Positions 24,051-35,300 of a stretch of 64,000 bases of DNA are shown here, piece by piece. Under the pieces are notes generated by a model. The model did not search any database. It was not told where the DNA came from and saw only the letters and a program-made list of their open reading frames with translations. The DNA comes from Massariosphaeria phaeospora (lineage: Eukaryota; Ascomycota; Dothideomycetes; Pleosporales): the NCBI GenBank assembly GCA_011032825.1, contig JAADJZ010000011.1, forward strand, positions 1,054,001-1,118,000. Direction: 5' to 3'. The position numbers and the translations under genes were made by a program. Positions within the stretch are counted from its first letter, which is position 1, and the number at the start of each line of letters is the position of its first letter.

Positions 24051-24993
24051 ATTGGCTTCACGCGGCGAGTCGCTGGCTGGCTGGCGGCATGCCCAGGTGG
24101 GGACGGCAGCCGCGGTCGGGGGGAGCTTCCATGATGCAGCAGCCGCGGGCAGCAGCAGCGGCAGCGGCAGCGACGCGTGCAATTCCGAAGAGGCCAGCCG
24201 CGAGCGAAGATGTGGTGCCGAGGCGCAGAGAGCAGAGAGCAGAGAGCAGAGAGCAGCCGAGTCAGCGTGTGTGAACCATCGTTAGTGGTGACTCTCGTGA
24301 GCGACGGCACGCACCCACAAATCCACTCCACTGCCACCCACCGGCGCGGGTACCACGACCACGATCCATCACCCATCGTCAGCGCTCACCCAGCGCCCAT
24401 TATTCTCCCGCCGCGCGCCCCCTGTCGCCCTCGGCCGCCTGCCACGCCTGCTGGTCCAGCGCACACCTATTCGGCTCTAGCGCGCGCCCCAAAGCGTCGG
24501 CGGGCGTGCGTCGCGCTCCAAAGTCGTGCGCCGAATCCGCTGCCAACCCGCCAACCCGCCAAACCGCCAAACCGCCTGTGCATGACCCAACCCGCCGGGC
24601 CTTGCCCATGCCTCAGCGCCTCAGTAAATAGCCCTCACACCCCGAGCCCATCCTGCCACCGACCCGTTCGACCACGCCGCTCGCCGTCTCGCACTACCTA
24701 CTCCGCTGGCCAGCAGCCCGCGACGACGACGACACCTATACTCTGTACACCCCGCGCTGTCTCCTGCGCCGCACCAAACGAAGAACGACTGGCCTTCGTT
24801 CGACCGTCACGCCGGGTTCCCGCTTTCGCCCTCGCCGCCTGTCCTGGGGTTCGTTGCTGTTTGCCGGGATTTCTGACGACCGCCTGCATGTCTGACTGCT
24901 GAGCCCTCTACCTCCACATCTCGACTATTTCCTGGGTCCACCTCGCACCACCATTTCGCTACCGTCCCGCGCCTCGAGTCCCCCACCGCAAAC

Positions 24994-26220
24994 ATGTCGA
25001 CCTCTGGCGGACCGCCGCTCGAGACCAAAGATGTCGAGCGCCGCAGCAGCTTGAGTAAATACTGCCCTTTTCTTATATCTTGAACTTTCCCCAAATGCGC
25101 AGTTACTAACCGGTCAAAGGCAAATACGTCAAACGCATGTCGAGCGTTTTCAAGAAGCCGGCCAAAACCAGCTCCTCCGAGTCGGCCGCGCCTTCCTCGC
25201 CCACCCTCAAAGCCGGAGAAGAAGCTTCCACTCCGTAAGTGCACTCGCCAGAAAGACCTGCCATTCCCCCGCCTGTGCTAACCATGAACACCAGTGCCGC
25301 TGCAGCACCAGCATCAGCTCCCGCTCCTCCGACCACCAAGACGCAAGAGCTCAATCGCCACGCCATGCAACAGGAACGAGCTCGCGCCCTGTTTGCCAAA
25401 TACGGTCTAACGCTGGAGTCGCACGAGTGGATTTCTACAGCCCCGCCGCAGCAGCCCATCAGCGTGCAGCGTGTCGAGAAGCCCATTCGCATGCGCGTTC
25501 ACCGTACCTGCCACCATTGCGGCACCACGTTCGGCGGCGACAAAACCTGCTCAAAGTGTGAGCACTCGCGCTGCAAGAAGTGTCCTCGTTATCCCAAAAA
25601 GCGGACTCCGGGCGAGAAGGCCAAGGAGGCGGCAGTCTTGCCGCAGCCCAGGAAGAAGAAGCTCCTGACGATTCCCTCCAAAACGGGAGGGGAGCTAGCC
25701 TACCAGCAGGCCAGACAGCGTGTCCGCCGCACCTGCCACAAGTGCGAGGCTCTCTTCGTCCCCGCAACAGCCACCGTCTGCGAGGGCTGCCGCCACATCC
25801 GATGCACCAAGTGTCCGCGCGAGCCAGCCAAGCTCAACAAGTGGCCCAATGGCTATCCCGGCGATGTGGACGCCGACAGCGATGCCGGGGCCGACGCTGA
25901 ACTAGAAAAAGCCAAACGTATCTGGAAAAGGCCGAGGACGCGGGTGCGCTGGGAGTGCGAAGAGTGCCATAGTCTCTTCATGGAAGGCTCCCCGCAGTGT
26001 CCCGGCTGTGGCCACGAAAGGTGTGAAAAGTGCACCAGAAATCCGTGAGTCTCGCATGATGTGCTTCTACAGTGGCTCGTCGTACTAACACTCGACCAGC
26101 CTCAAACGGGTAAAGAAGGAACAAGAGTTCGACCCCGACGTTGTACGCGCCGTCGAGGCGAAACTGCGCGCTCTGGCAATGGGAGCCGATCCAGTGCCTC
26201 TTAGCGCGGGCGGTACCTAG
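24994..26220 (+). CDS. Cys-rich protein with three zinc-ribbon-like repeats
   Basis: Predicted 348 residues from exons 24994-25054, 25120-25234, 25295-26044 and 26100-26220, all phases consistent. The N-terminus (MSTSGGPPLETKDVERRSSLS) and the block KYVKRMSSVFKKP are followed by a Pro/Ala linker and a helix (ELNRHAMQQERARALFAKYGL). Three copies of C-x2-C ... C-x2-C-x4-C-x2-C come next: CHHC...CSKC...CKKC, CHKC...CEGC...CTKC and CEEC...CPGC...CEKC. Each is preceded by a basic R-V-R/R-T-C-type segment. Such repeats should bind zinc; the arrangement recurs in uncharacterised ascomycete proteins as far as I recall. The end is basic then helical (VVRAVEAKLRALAM). A regulatory or RNA/protein-binding role is a guess; the gene structure is well supported. 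Confidence 0.8.
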
Positions 26221-27343
26221 CTCCGGCCCGTCACTGCACTATCTATTACGATTGCGACAACGAGTAACGACGACGTAGCTTTGCGCCGTGGCGAGCAAGA
26301 TGACGGATGCTCCTACCACCAGTTCGCTGCCTTACCCAAACCACTTTTGCACGCGGTCGGTCGGTTCTGCCTCAGATCTTAACCTAGAGCCGGTAGAGGA
26401 TTTATGGATGGCTCGCACGAGCTATCTTGTCTTCATACCGCACTGAGACAGCAATACCATCTTAACCTTCCTTCATCTGTTCAATTGCCTGCCTTGTCGT
26501 TCCCCTGTGCTATCTGGCCCATGCTAGCTAATCCCTCTCTAGCTAAAATGTTTCCACGTCGAACTCTAGCTCCGTCCCACAAATGTCACGTTATGTAGGC
26601 GGTTTCCAAGGTTTCCCTCCGTCGGCCGCCCGTCTGCAATACCACATGCAGTGCAGGTCTAGACTTTCGATTATTGTGTCATTGAGTGGCTTTTTGTATG
26701 TTTGTATCACCACTGTGGTCCGTCAGCCCAGACGCGCAGCGCGAGCCGATTACCATACCCTGGCGCCGGGTGCAACTGCAACGCCATGCGTCCCCGTTCC
26801 ATTGAAACTTTCCAGTCCCGCCAATGCGCACCTGTCTCGCTTCTCCACCCCCAAATCCAGACGCGCCCACGCAACTGACATGCCCCAGGGCCGTGGGTTG
26901 AGTGAGCGCTGGGAAAACTGTAAGGTGCGTCGCCTGTCAATCATTTCTAATCGGCCCGGACGTTTATCTACCTATGTCCACCGCGTTTCTGCAGCCGCGA
27001 ACCCGCACACGCTGCTGGCGCGCTGCGTTGCGTTGTTAAGAGGGCCCGGGTGTCGTGCACCAGTAACTACACTACATCACGCAGGCAGGCTGCTTGCACG
27101 TCTGTCCGTCCGGCTGTCCAGCGCATACATACTGTCTCTCGTATGATTTTCTACTCATCGCCTGAGCGGTCGCACAGTGGCGCCGCAACAGAGCGTGGTG
27201 AGTGGAGTCGGCTGCGTCACACGCGTCGCACGCGATGCTTGTGCGACTGTGGAGCTTCGAGCTTGGTTTGGGTCGAGCGAGGCGAGGCTGCGGCGGAAGG
27301 TTGGGCTCGGTAGGAACTGAACTAAACTGACCCATGGGTGAAG

Positions 27344-27410
27344 TACTCGGGCCCAAAGTTTCTCCGAAAAATCTTCGCGAGATTTTTCGGAGAAACCTTG
27401 GGCCCGAGTA
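27344..27410. repeat. 67-bp near-perfect inverted repeat (hairpin)
   Basis: Two 31-nt arms, 27344-27374 and 27380-27410, are reverse complements with a single mismatch, around a 5-nt TCGCG loop. The outer arm ends read TACTCGGGCCC and GGGCCCGAGTA. It lies outside any gene, 3 bp from a GTAGCTAGAT/AAGT repeat tract. Confidence 0.95.
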
Positions 27411-27439
27411 GTAGCTAGATATCTTATCTCGTGGTAGCT

Positions 27440-27466
27440 AGCTAAGTAAGTAAGTAAGTAAGTAAT
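27440..27466. repeat. AAGT microsatellite
   Basis: Five AAGT units directly downstream of the hairpin. Confidence 0.95.
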
Positions 27467-27660
27467 CAAGTAAGTGTATATGCACAATATTCAATTCACC
27501 ACCGTACGTACCCTACAACCCTACGTACTTACAGAGTTGCTATCTCCAAGTTCAAAGCATGCTCATCAGTACATATTTATGTACCTATTCTTTTATGCCC
27601 AGTACAACCGGCTCCGCTGCGTCGGCGTCGGTGTCGGTGTCTCGGAGTGTCCGACTCACG

Positions 27661-27690
27661 CAACGCAACGCAACGCAACGCAACGCAACG
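27661..27690. repeat. CAACG pentanucleotide microsatellite
   Basis: Six perfect copies of CAACG. Confidence 0.97.
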
Positions 27691-28068
27691 CGCAAAAATC
27701 CTTCGCGCCCCTCGGGTGCGTCCGTCGGCGAAAACCTGAAGCTAAGTTAACTTCGGCAAGCATGAATGTCGCGACCCTAAACATATGGCTTGGCAACTGA
27801 ACTGAGCTGTTTTGTAAGTAGCAAGATCGTCGCCTCGTTTTGTTTTGTTTTTTGCGAGTGCAGTCCAGCGGCCCCTAGCTCAGCCCGACAATTGGGGTTG
27901 GAGCGGGAAGGGGGGGAGGGTTCTGAGACGGGGGTGATGGGATGGGATGGGATAGGAGGGAGGGGGCACCGCTCCTTTGCATCTTGGTTAAGTATGCGCT
28001 GCACGGCGCTGACGTGTCTATCTATCAATCAATCACCCAATCACTCAATCGCGAATGGAACAAGTCCG

Positions 28069-28190
28069 GATGAGGAGGACGAGAGTAGCGAGAAGAAGAC
28101 TTTATCAGAGTCATCTTGACGAATCATGGTTCTGAGAGTGCGGCCCCACAAAATGGCCACCTATTCAGCTTCCGCTGAATACAAATAAGC
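28069..28190. repeat. Dispersed diverged repeat, copy B, with internal insertion
   Basis: Matches copy A (5603-5676) at both ends but carries about 45 extra nt (roughly 28136-28179), which include a small hairpin, ATTCAGC-TTCC-GCTGAAT. No gene lies next to it. Confidence 0.6.
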
Positions 28191-29636
28191 CTCCCTTTAA
28201 GCATCCGCGCGAACTTTTATACGCATCTATGCATCCCATCCCATCCCATCCAACAAACAAGCAAGCCCACAAGCAAAACACCAAGCATTCCTTCCCTCCC
28301 TTATCACCATCGCCATCCTCCACGACTCAGAAAAACCTATTAATAATTCATCCTCTCCTGCTTCCGGTAACCAGCTCGTTCGTTATTTAGCACTGGATGT
28401 GAAGCGAGCACGCGTGCTCTGACGCTCTGGGCTCTGGGCTCTGACGCTCTAGCTTAGTTTATTTAGCTTCCGCACCTCGTCATCTCCACAATAACCCGCA
28501 TTCCGCCAAACCTCCGATCCTCGTTATCCCTTGATATCGGGGAGATTGATAAGCGCGCTCGGCTCGGCTGATGGGATGCGGTGGGGATCTGGAGCCGAGC
28601 TGAGCTGAGCTGGTGGCGTGCGGTTCGGTTTGGTTCCGAGAAGAAGGCGGGTGGCTGTGGTTGAAGGCAGGCAGGCCTTTGTGAGTGCGAGTGTATTTTG
28701 GGCTTGTTCCAAGATCATCGTCGCGGCTATGAACTACAAGTAGGTGGGAGGTCCTAAGCCGACCTAGCCCCCTTTACCGTACAGGTTTCGTTATACATGG
28801 GTTCTACAGTAGAGATAGTATCCGTAGTAGGTTCCTACATACTACTGCCGTCAACATTCCTATTATCTACATTACCCATCCAGAAACAGACCAAATGCTC
28901 GTTCTGATTAATCGATCATATGTTCAGACTAAGAAGCTGTGGATTAGCTACCTGATGACATACCAAAAACTACTCTGTAGCAAGAAGGGGATTCTGTATT
29001 AACGAAGGGGATTTGCGAGATAGTAGGGGAGTGTGGGTACACAACGACCAGCCATCTCTAACAAGCAAACGTAGACATGCCACACCAAGACAAAAGTCCT
29101 CTACCTGCCAGCCAAGGACCAACATGTAAGCTAGCTATCCAAGAGCCAAAGACAACACAAGATTAGGTGTCCTCCCAAACAGCGAACAACGACCGACAGC
29201 AGGATGCGGTTATACCTACATGTCAACACTCTAGCTAGGTCCAAGACCGAGCAAGAAGCTTAATAGTATTGTCTCCAACACGGTGAAGCCCCCATATAGA
29301 ACCATCGCCTCCTTTCACTCACATTTCCCCAGCAACCGCCAACCTACCCACCGAACCTATAATCCCACCAACCCATTCATTCCCCGACACATACACCACG
29401 CTCTTTCACCAGCGCCGCGGAACGACACTTAGCGCGCCTGCTGCGTTTCTCCTACCGGGACCCCCTCTAGATCCTATAAAATCCCCTCTCACCTACTCCA
29501 CTAACTCGATTCCTACATTCGCAACCCACCCACTTACCACCTACCCACAACCCCATATACCTTCCAACCCGCCAGAAGTCTGCGCCGGCCCTCTTTCAAT
29601 CACCCGCGCCTCACTGGCACCACCATCACCGCAGTG

Positions 29637-31238
29637 ATGGACGGGAATCCGCCTCTGCAACCGGGCTCAGCATCCAACCAGCGCGGAAACGTTGTTGGTA
29701 GCTTGACCAACGATCAGTATGACGATATATTGTTTGGACCGTCAGACAGCGACAATGGCGAACCCACCGGCGGTGCAGCAACAGCAGACGAGCATGTTGA
29801 AGAAGACTCAGCGACGCAGGACAACGCAGCCGTGCGCAAGCGTGCTGCCCAACTGGACCAGGATACATCCTTCTCAGGGCCTTCCAAGAAGCGGCGCCGT
29901 TCGCAGACATCGACAGTGCCTGCGGATGGAAGCACTAAACGGGGACCACATCGAGATGGGTTTAAATCCGTTCTGTTTGATGGGACTGATAGCAGTTCTG
30001 AAGACGAGCTACTGGAGAAAACCGACAGTGCGGCGGGTAGACGTGCGAAGAAGCGACGGGTGCCACAGCACGAACAGCTCGACGTCGACACCGAACTCCA
30101 GCGCGAAGACGGGACTTCCAAAGTGCATCCTAAGGAGCCGTTGACAGCAGAGAATCCGGATTTGTTCACGGGGGATAAAGGGCCGGACACGAAAGAATTC
30201 GATTATGAGCCTGAATTGCGCCCACGAACTACCAAACCTCCTATCCCTCCTATCCCTCCTCTTGTCAAAGGCAAGCTCGCCCGTCCGACCGAAGCTGACG
30301 TGTTGCATGAGCTAGATCCCGTCGACCGAACCTGGGACGAATTTCGGGTAGCAGCTCCTGGATACCTTAGGATGCTGGATCCGTGGGCCAGCAGTAATTC
30401 AAGATGTGCATATGTGTGGAAGATCTTCCGAAGAATCCGTGGATTCCCGTTAAGGGGTTACCCAGATAATCGCTACACTGGAACCTTGGACCCATGGGAT
30501 TATGGTGAAATCAAAATAGCTTATACGGGTTCTCCAAAGGTGGCACGAAAGTGTTGGAGTCTTGGTATGGAGGTCCACGGAGTGCTGGTGTCCTCATTAC
30601 TGTTCCGGGACTGGCTCTATTCGATAAATGACCATGCGCCCTGGAATGGATGGGATAGCATCACGCTAACACCTATTGGATGTAAGTCGTTCAATCCAGT
30701 GATATGTCCATGGCTAATGGTGTTTTTAGTACTCAAGGAGTTGGACCGCCGTCTGATCGAGGCAGCTCTCGAGCGGACAGTACAACATACGTCCGGAGAA
30801 GGCTACAGGATGCAATTAGGAATGCTACGCGAGATTTCGGACGATGATGTCTACATTGAGCCGCCGTGGTCACATCAGTCTCCTGAGGTAAACAAGTCTC
30901 GACAGTTTCTCGAGGCATACGAGTTTCAACGTTTTTTTACTGAACGCTTGGCGGAGTCTGCACAAATCGTAAAGCAGAGAGCGAGGGAAGAAATGGCGGA
31001 GGACGACTACGACGAATCTATGAAACGCGCGAGATCGATGGAGTCGGTCGCGCGGAATTGGGAAAGTCGAGCTTGGACTGTTTACACTTGGATGATGCGT
31101 CCGGACTCGAGAGCAGTTGGTACGACTAAAGGAGCTGGCATGCCGAAGGAGATAAGTGTGCGGTCAGGTTATGTGCACATCCACCCACCAAGCTCAGACG
31201 GGACATCTAAGAGCAAAGTGGATCTAGAACTGCAGTGA
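29637..31238 (+). CDS. Hypothetical nuclear-type protein
   Basis: Predicted 517 residues from exons 29637-30681 and 30730-31238. The 48-nt intron (GTAAGT, branch GCTAAT, TTTTTAG) is a multiple of three and has no stop, so an unspliced reading would also be open, but splicing gives the smoother TPIGLLKELDRRL. The first ~190 residues are acidic, Ser-rich and disordered, with basic clusters KKRRRSQ and RAKKRRV that look like nuclear localisation signals. A folded region of about residues 215-350 is aromatic-rich (WDEFRVAAPGYLRMLDPW, RGFPLRGYPDNRYTGTLDP, WKIFRRIRG). A charged helical segment (AREEMAEDDYDESMKRAR) and a WTVYTWMMRPD block follow. I do not recognise the family; nothing suggests enzymatic activity. 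Confidence 0.75.
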   Translation: MDGNPPLQPGSASNQRGNVVGSLTNDQYDDILFGPSDSDNGEPTGGAATADEHVEEDSATQDNAAVRKRAAQLDQDTSFSGPSKKRRRSQTSTVPADGSTKRGPHRDGFKSVLFDGTDSSSEDELLEKTDSAAGRRAKKRRVPQHEQLDVDTELQREDGTSKVHPKEPLTAENPDLFTGDKGPDTKEFDYEPELRPRTTKPPIPPIPPLVKGKLARPTEADVLHELDPVDRTWDEFRVAAPGYLRMLDPWASSNSRCAYVWKIFRRIRGFPLRGYPDNRYTGTLDPWDYGEIKIAYTGSPKVARKCWSLGMEVHGVLVSSLLFRDWLYSINDHAPWNGWDSITLTPIGCKSFNPVICPWLMVFLVLKELDRRLIEAALERTVQHTSGEGYRMQLGMLREISDDDVYIEPPWSHQSPEVNKSRQFLEAYEFQRFFTERLAESAQIVKQRAREEMAEDDYDESMKRARSMESVARNWESRAWTVYTWMMRPDSRAVGTTKGAGMPKEISVRSGYVHIHPPSSDGTSKSKVDLELQ

Positions 31239-31455
31239 TTCCAAGTGGGGTCGGCAGGTTTTCAACGGTTTCGGCATCGTTTGGTAGGCCTTGGAATCAA
31301 CGACGAAGACCTCTAGGACTAGGTCTTGAGACATGTACCGGCTTTGGGCGTTCTGATACACCATCAGTATAACAAACAGTCGCTATTATATGCATACTTT
31401 ATTAGCCTCATTCGGGCTCCATATGTCGACCTGGTGTCCGTATCAAAGGGTCTCC

Positions 31456-32058
31456 TCACGACCTTCCAAGCAAATCCCCAAGCAGACTACCCCCAGCCCC
31501 ACCCGCACGGCCTCCTCTTCTAGCTTCCATCAACAGCCACTCCCGGAGGAACTCTTTATTCTTCATCTGCTCCGGCTTCGTAAGCTTGGTCTCCGTCTGC
31601 GCCTCCTGTCTGCTAAAAGCGAGAAGTGTAGGCATTGACATTATCTACCAATCCATTAGCAATTGTTTCCAGCAGTCCCACATTTACGCGTCGTGACAGC
31701 ATACCATGTACTTCACCCCCAGGTCGCCAATCAGTACACTGTCTAATTCCACCTCAGCGAACCCTAATCCGCCTTCTTGTTCGCCGACTTTTTCGTCCTC
31801 GATCAGCGCCTTCACGATCGGTTTGACGGCTTGACACGTTGTGCACCAGGACGCGCTCCATAGCGTTATCAGAGGCCGGTTTCCGGCCGCAGAGACCATT
31901 GTTAGGGTGTGGAGGTCTTGTGGGGTTCGGATGTTATCGAAGACGCGGTTCTGGTTCGAGCGTTCTAAGGAGGCGCCGAAGAGCGTTCGGTGGGGCTGGC
32001 ATCGTGAGAGTCGGAGAGCGATGCGAGGGGATATAAGACGTGATGATCGGAGTATCAT
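31456..32058 (-). CDS. Mitochondrial thioredoxin-like protein
   Basis: Predicted 180 residues from exons 32058-31705 and 31644-31456, phase 0. A thioredoxin fold is shown by LITLWSASWCTTCQAVKPIV, with the redox pair in WCTTC, then VELDSVLIGDLGVKYMIMSMPTLLAF, in which the cis-proline motif SMPT is split from its preceding strand by the intron. The N-terminus from the chosen ATG (MILRSSRLISPRIALRLSR) is Arg/Ser-rich, lacks acidic residues and looks like a mitochondrial presequence. An in-frame ATG 34 codons upstream (32160) is possible but adds a less typical leader. The C-terminus has KKPEQMKNKEFL-type helix and a Gly-rich end. A disulfide reductase or chaperone role in mitochondria is inferred. 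It is followed on the same strand by the large gene's 3' end about 300 bp upstream. Confidence 0.82.
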
Positions 32059-32356
32059 TGTTGAGGTGGCTGGTTGAGACGACTCGTGCTGAAGTGTAGG
32101 GTGTGAAAAGAAAGGTGTGCAGACACAGGAAAGTGGAAAGTACGCGACTCGCGACGTCATCTCGCCAAGCCGCTAGGTGTGATCCGGCGTAGCTACTCAT
32201 TCTATCCGACAATCACGTCTCAGAGAAGTGATTGTATCCTGGATTGCTTCAAACCAAATAGACTAAAGAATTCCATTCGGTTGGACAGGCAAAACAAAAC
32301 TACCTAGGTATAAGAAAGTACAAACAAAACCAAGCAGAACGAAGAAACTAAAAGGA

Positions 32357-35300
32357 CTACCAGTCAGAACTATCCGAATCCAACATAACGACATCCACAT
32401 CCGTGTCATAGTCGTCCAAAAAGGCCAAGCTATCGTGATCGCTGTCCACCTCATCGCTGTCCATCATCCATTCATCCCTTCCGGAGATATCCCACTCATC
32501 ATAATCGTCTCCTCGTTTTAAAATCTTGCTCTCTGCAAGTACGCGTTGTAAAATGGCTTCAAAATCATCTGGCGCCTGGACAGCAACATTTCCAGTCCCC
32601 TCTTCCTCTTCCTGTGGAACTTCCAGCCCTAGTGCCCTTCTATCTTCTTCAAGTTGCCGAAACTCGTCTTCCTCCATCACAATATTTTCAACCTTATAGT
32701 CTGTCGTGAGCATGGTAGAGAAGTCCACATTAGTATTCCTGTCCATCTTATAGTGACTTCCATCATCTCGAGCCAGGTCGTGTTCCGCAGCTACATCAGC
32801 GGGGATAAAATCACTTAGATCCGGTGCGAGAGATTGATAAAACCGTCGGTCGGCCAGCACATACTCAAGCGATGTTTCCTCCACAAGGCCACGACAGATA
32901 AGCCACGCGACTAGTAACTGCCAATCGACTAGACCGTTCAGTGCGAGCCTAATCATTTGGTAGAGTTCGGGGTAGAGTCCGGTGGCTCCAAAGTTTGCGG
33001 TAGGGTTTGGAGTGAGTCCTAAGGCCAGAATCCACGCATTTACAATGGTGTGAAGGGCTGAGTGCAAATTGTTGACTTGACGTGCCACTTTAACGCCACG
33101 GTAAATGGTTTCGAATTCCACGAATTCGCCTCGGAATCTATGACCGCTCGTCCAGCCTAGGTTCTCAGCAGCTCGCTGGACGGCCGGATACAGGGACTCT
33201 CGGACCCGTTGACTTAACTCCGATAGCTCCTCAAGACTATCAAGGACGTATGCTCGGAAAACATGTGTGTCCGGATCGCCCTCATACTCTTCTTCCTCTT
33301 GGATGACAACGAGGAGTGTACGCGGAATTTTATCAATTATTTTTACGGGCATGAACCAACAGCGACGAGGTCTAGAAACAACAAAATCGACGTCGCGGTG
33401 GATTCCACCACGACAGCCCCAAGCGATATCGGACCCTTGGGCAATGGCGAAACCTGCGTTGCTGTAGCCCGAGGTGAGCTGACGCTCATGCAAAGGCCTG
33501 ACAACGGACGCAATGCCTGCCATAACATTGTCTCTCGTAAGGAAGGCCACCGTATCGCCACGTTGTAATCTTTCCCAGGTTGGTAGCTTGGTTACTGGGT
33601 CAATGCGGCGTTCCATCTCTTCCATTATCTCTTGCAACAGACCATATCGCGCTTTGAAGTATCTGCAATGCCCGTTCTTGTCATCCTCGTTAAGAGTTGG
33701 TAGAGTCTTGTTTAGATACATGTTGAACCGTTCGGCGAGATTTGGAACTTTCCCAGGATCTTCTCCTAGATGCTCAGCAAATTTAGCCAGAGTCGGAGCA
33801 TCGGCAGCAGATGGTGAGTCTTCTCTCCCGCCTTCCGTCTTCTTCGAGAAGTGAACATTGAGTGTGCGATCATATGGGGTCTTGTCGATGGAGTCTTGTG
33901 CTAATTCATCATCCTGAGCCGCCATCTTTTTAATCCTATCTCCTAATGTGTTTTCTCCTATTGTGTTTTCGGAATCGGCTAATTGGATAAGAGTACTGTG
34001 GAACCGAAAATGCTTCTTGACAATCTTTGGGCCACTGCGTTCTGGAATGGCGATGAGGTTACGGCACTTTAGAAACGCGAAGAGAGTAAGCCAGTCTAAC
34101 AACCCCTGACAGGCCAGTTCGGCGAGGTTCTTGATCTCCTTGTATATTTGCTCAGTCATTTTTTCCAGCTCATGGTTTGGATGCAGTCCGAGTGCTAAGA
34201 TCCACGCGTTTACAATAGCATGGTAGCCGCATCCGTATTTTGCACCGTGACGCGGAACCTTGACATTCCTCCATACTTTGCTAAACCCGATCTGGTCCTG
34301 ATCGTTACGGTTACTGTGCCATCCCAAGTTTCTTGCAGCCTCTTCGATTTTGGCGAGCAGAAACGGTCTAACGTCCGCGTAATGTTCAGGAGCAGGGTCC
34401 AGTATATAGGTGCGGAATTCTGACTTGTCTTTTTCTTCTTGTAATACGACCAGGAAGGTATGTTTATGCTGTTCCCCTGCGGATTTTCCAGTATTTTTAC
34501 CTCCTTTGTTCTCTTCTCGAATGTTCTTAACCTCTACGTTGAGTTCTCCGTCCACGCAAAAGGGCATAAACCAGCACCTTCTGCTACGTGCCACTCTCAC
34601 CGCCGTGTCTTGATGGCCAGTTCGAGCCATCGAGATCCATGAGCTCGTCGATAGAGTATACCCACCGGCGTGTCTACCGTTACTGAGCGGTTGGATGCTA
34701 TCTATAGCTCCTACGACGCTAGATATAGCTGCCACGATGTCTTCATCCTCAAGAAACCCTCCGAGTTTTGGTAGTTCTTTTGACTTGGTCCCCTTGAGTT
34801 TCCCGGACATGAGTTTCTGGACCTGTTGCAGCTGTTTGTTCTTCTTAAACCAGTACTTGCAAGCATCAACCAAAGCCATGGCTTCATGTAGTTCCTGGCC
34901 GGTTGAAGAATCGGGAAGGTAGTATTTGTGAAAGTCGCTTGCGATGTTCTCGAGGCTGGAGTCCTGCAGGGATAAGCCGGTATGTTGTTGGAGTCTCCGT
35001 TCTATCCTGGCAACAACATCTGACGCCTCGTCTAAATTACTATTGATATGGCGGTCCCAATCTTGGTCGACCTGGGCCGCACTTCGATTAATATCAATAT
35101 CTATGCCCCATTCTTGAAGCTCGCGAACACGATTTTTAGTGTCTTCAGTCCAGCTATCAGAGGGAAATGTCGAGTTGTGTTTTCTGCCATCTGGAACTCG
35201 AAGTAGGTTATTGGCATAGATCATTATTCGAGAAAGCTTTTTCCCGTGCGACTCCGCTTCTTCAACCTTGATCTCTTTAAGATGGTCTTTGAGCTCTTCT

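Larger units (their letters stand above)
18981..24993. other. 6-kb gene-poor, microsatellite-rich region
   Basis: No protein-like frame is convincing in these 6 kb. It contains tetranucleotide, dinucleotide and pentanucleotide tracts (listed separately), a poly-G run near 22604-22614, and CT-rich stretches near 19960-20030. Frames such as 21598-22323 have compositions expected of chance translation. The last ~600 bp, C-rich with stretches of CCACC and CGCC, look like the promoter and 5' UTR of the zinc-ribbon gene. Confidence 0.5.
26221..29636. other. 3.4-kb intergenic region with hairpin and repeats
   Basis: No gene is supported. It contains the 67-bp hairpin at 27344-27410, an AAGT tract, a CAACG tract, copy B of the dispersed repeat, CATCC words near 28236-28252, and CTCTGGG/CTCTGACG words near 28417-28452. 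The final ~400 bp are C/A-rich, consistent with the promoter and 5' UTR of the next gene. Confidence 0.5.

Noticed and set aside
23810..24902. Overlapping frames of 140-240 codons on both strands
   Set aside because: Sequence is C/G-biased and repetitive; frames on both strands overlap extensively and show no protein-like features.
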